64,000 nt of DNA from Gordonia sputi NBRC 100414 (GTDB lineage: Bacteria > Actinomycetota > Actinomycetes > Mycobacteriales > Mycobacteriaceae): contig NZ_BAFC01000022.1 in assembly GCF_000248055.1 (NCBI RefSeq), positions 62,001 to 126,000 of the forward strand. Direction: 5' to 3'. Every line of letters begins with the position of its first letter. Positions within the stretch are counted from its first letter, which is position 1. The position numbers and the translations under genes were made by a program. Of this stretch, positions 63,802-64,000 are shown piece after piece. Under the pieces are notes generated by a model that saw only the letters and a program-made list of their open reading frames with translations, ran no database searches and was not told where the DNA came from.

Positions 63802-64000
63802 ATGAGTCCAGGTCCACAGGGCTACCCCGCGATCATCCCTGCGAACGTCGACATGACAGGCCTGCGGCAGGAACTGCTCGCCGACCACGTTGCCGCACCC
63901 GCCGATCAGGAACCCGCGCTTCGCGCCCTGGTGGCCCGCGCACAGTCCGACGGGCACGACCTCAACGTGGTCGTCCTGACCGAGCCACAGCCGAACTTCA
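63802..64000 (+). CDS. Rv1476-like membrane protein, N-terminal part
   Basis: The gene runs past the window end. The visible 66 residues start MSPGPQGYPAIIPANVDMTG and continue with HVAAPADQEPALRALVARAQSDGHDLNVVVLTE. The GYPA/IPANVD start and position match Rv1476, upstream of ripA in M. tuberculosis. The function is unknown. The 238 nt between the acn promoter and this ATG show no further gene or known riboswitch. Confidence 0.7.
   Translation, partial: MSPGPQGYPAIIPANVDMTGLRQELLADHVAAPADQEPALRALVARAQSDGHDLNVVVLTEPQPNF

Overview
The window is high-GC actinobacterial chromosome. Its gene order follows the Mycobacterium tuberculosis stretch from coaBC/metK (about Rv1391) to aconitase and the Rv1476-type membrane gene: metK, priA, fmt, rsmB, rpe, riboflavin genes, uvrC-rapZ-yvcK-whiA, gap-pgk-tpiA-secG, a pentose-phosphate block, ctaB/ctaA, mptB, the suf operon, an ABC-F gene and acn. 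MptB (lipomannan/lipoarabinomannan mannosyltransferase), the 13E12-type HNH gene and this synteny point to the mycolic-acid Mycobacteriales. A phosphoenolpyruvate carboxylase gene, a carotenoid cyclase and an intein-free sufB set it apart from M. tuberculosis. Gordonia or a relative such as Williamsia is my best guess, by inference only.

Layout. 1-6098: coenzyme A, SAM, PriA, formyltransferase and rRNA methyltransferase genes. 6176-8318: a nonsense-interrupted 13E12/HNH gene with an SOS-like box, then a GtrA-type membrane protein. 8329-13751: rpe, ribD, a reverse LapA-like gene, an FMN riboswitch, then ribE-ribBA-ribH and a PH-domain membrane protein in one chain. 13800-18836: uvrC-rapZ-yvcK-whiA. 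18889-22381: a leaderless small upstream ORF, gap-pgk-tpiA, then secG behind a structured leader. 22408-32060: a strong terminator, ppc, and on the minus strand tkt-tal-zwf-opcA-pgl. 32300-40095: ctaB, a quinone oxidoreductase, a phosphoribosyltransferase, and the minus-strand chain mptB-ABC ATPase-permease-ctaA. 40193-46763: sufR-B-D-C-S-U-T under a SufR-like operator, with a repeat array inside. 46795-53216: small enzymes, a divergent TetR/monooxygenase pair, a lone lycopene cyclase with an SDR, and an ABC-F ATPase. 53456-58057: a secreted CocE/NonD hydrolase and a class F sortase locus. 58212-64000: an acyl-CoA synthetase, acnR-acn with operator and promoter, and the start of an Rv1476-like gene.

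Most genes are core metabolism in tightly overlapping operons. The regulatory elements are the FMN riboswitch (riboflavin), a SufR box (Fe-S assembly), an AcnR box in the acn promoter spacer, a double palindrome between the TetR gene and its divergent monooxygenase, and several TANNNT elements 5-9 nt before start codons that suggest leaderless transcripts.

The most unusual region is 55234-58057. A lipoprotein class F sortase is translationally coupled on both sides (ATGA overlaps) to secreted SpaA/Cna-B-like proteins. These two and a third secreted Thr/Pro-rich protein just upstream end in the same short motif at the extreme C-terminus, R-[TV]-x-L-S-x-I-x-x-G-P-x-[DE]-R-P. None has an LPXTG-hydrophobic-charged tail. 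The motif is kept at protein level while codons have diverged, so it may be an undescribed sorting or recognition tail.
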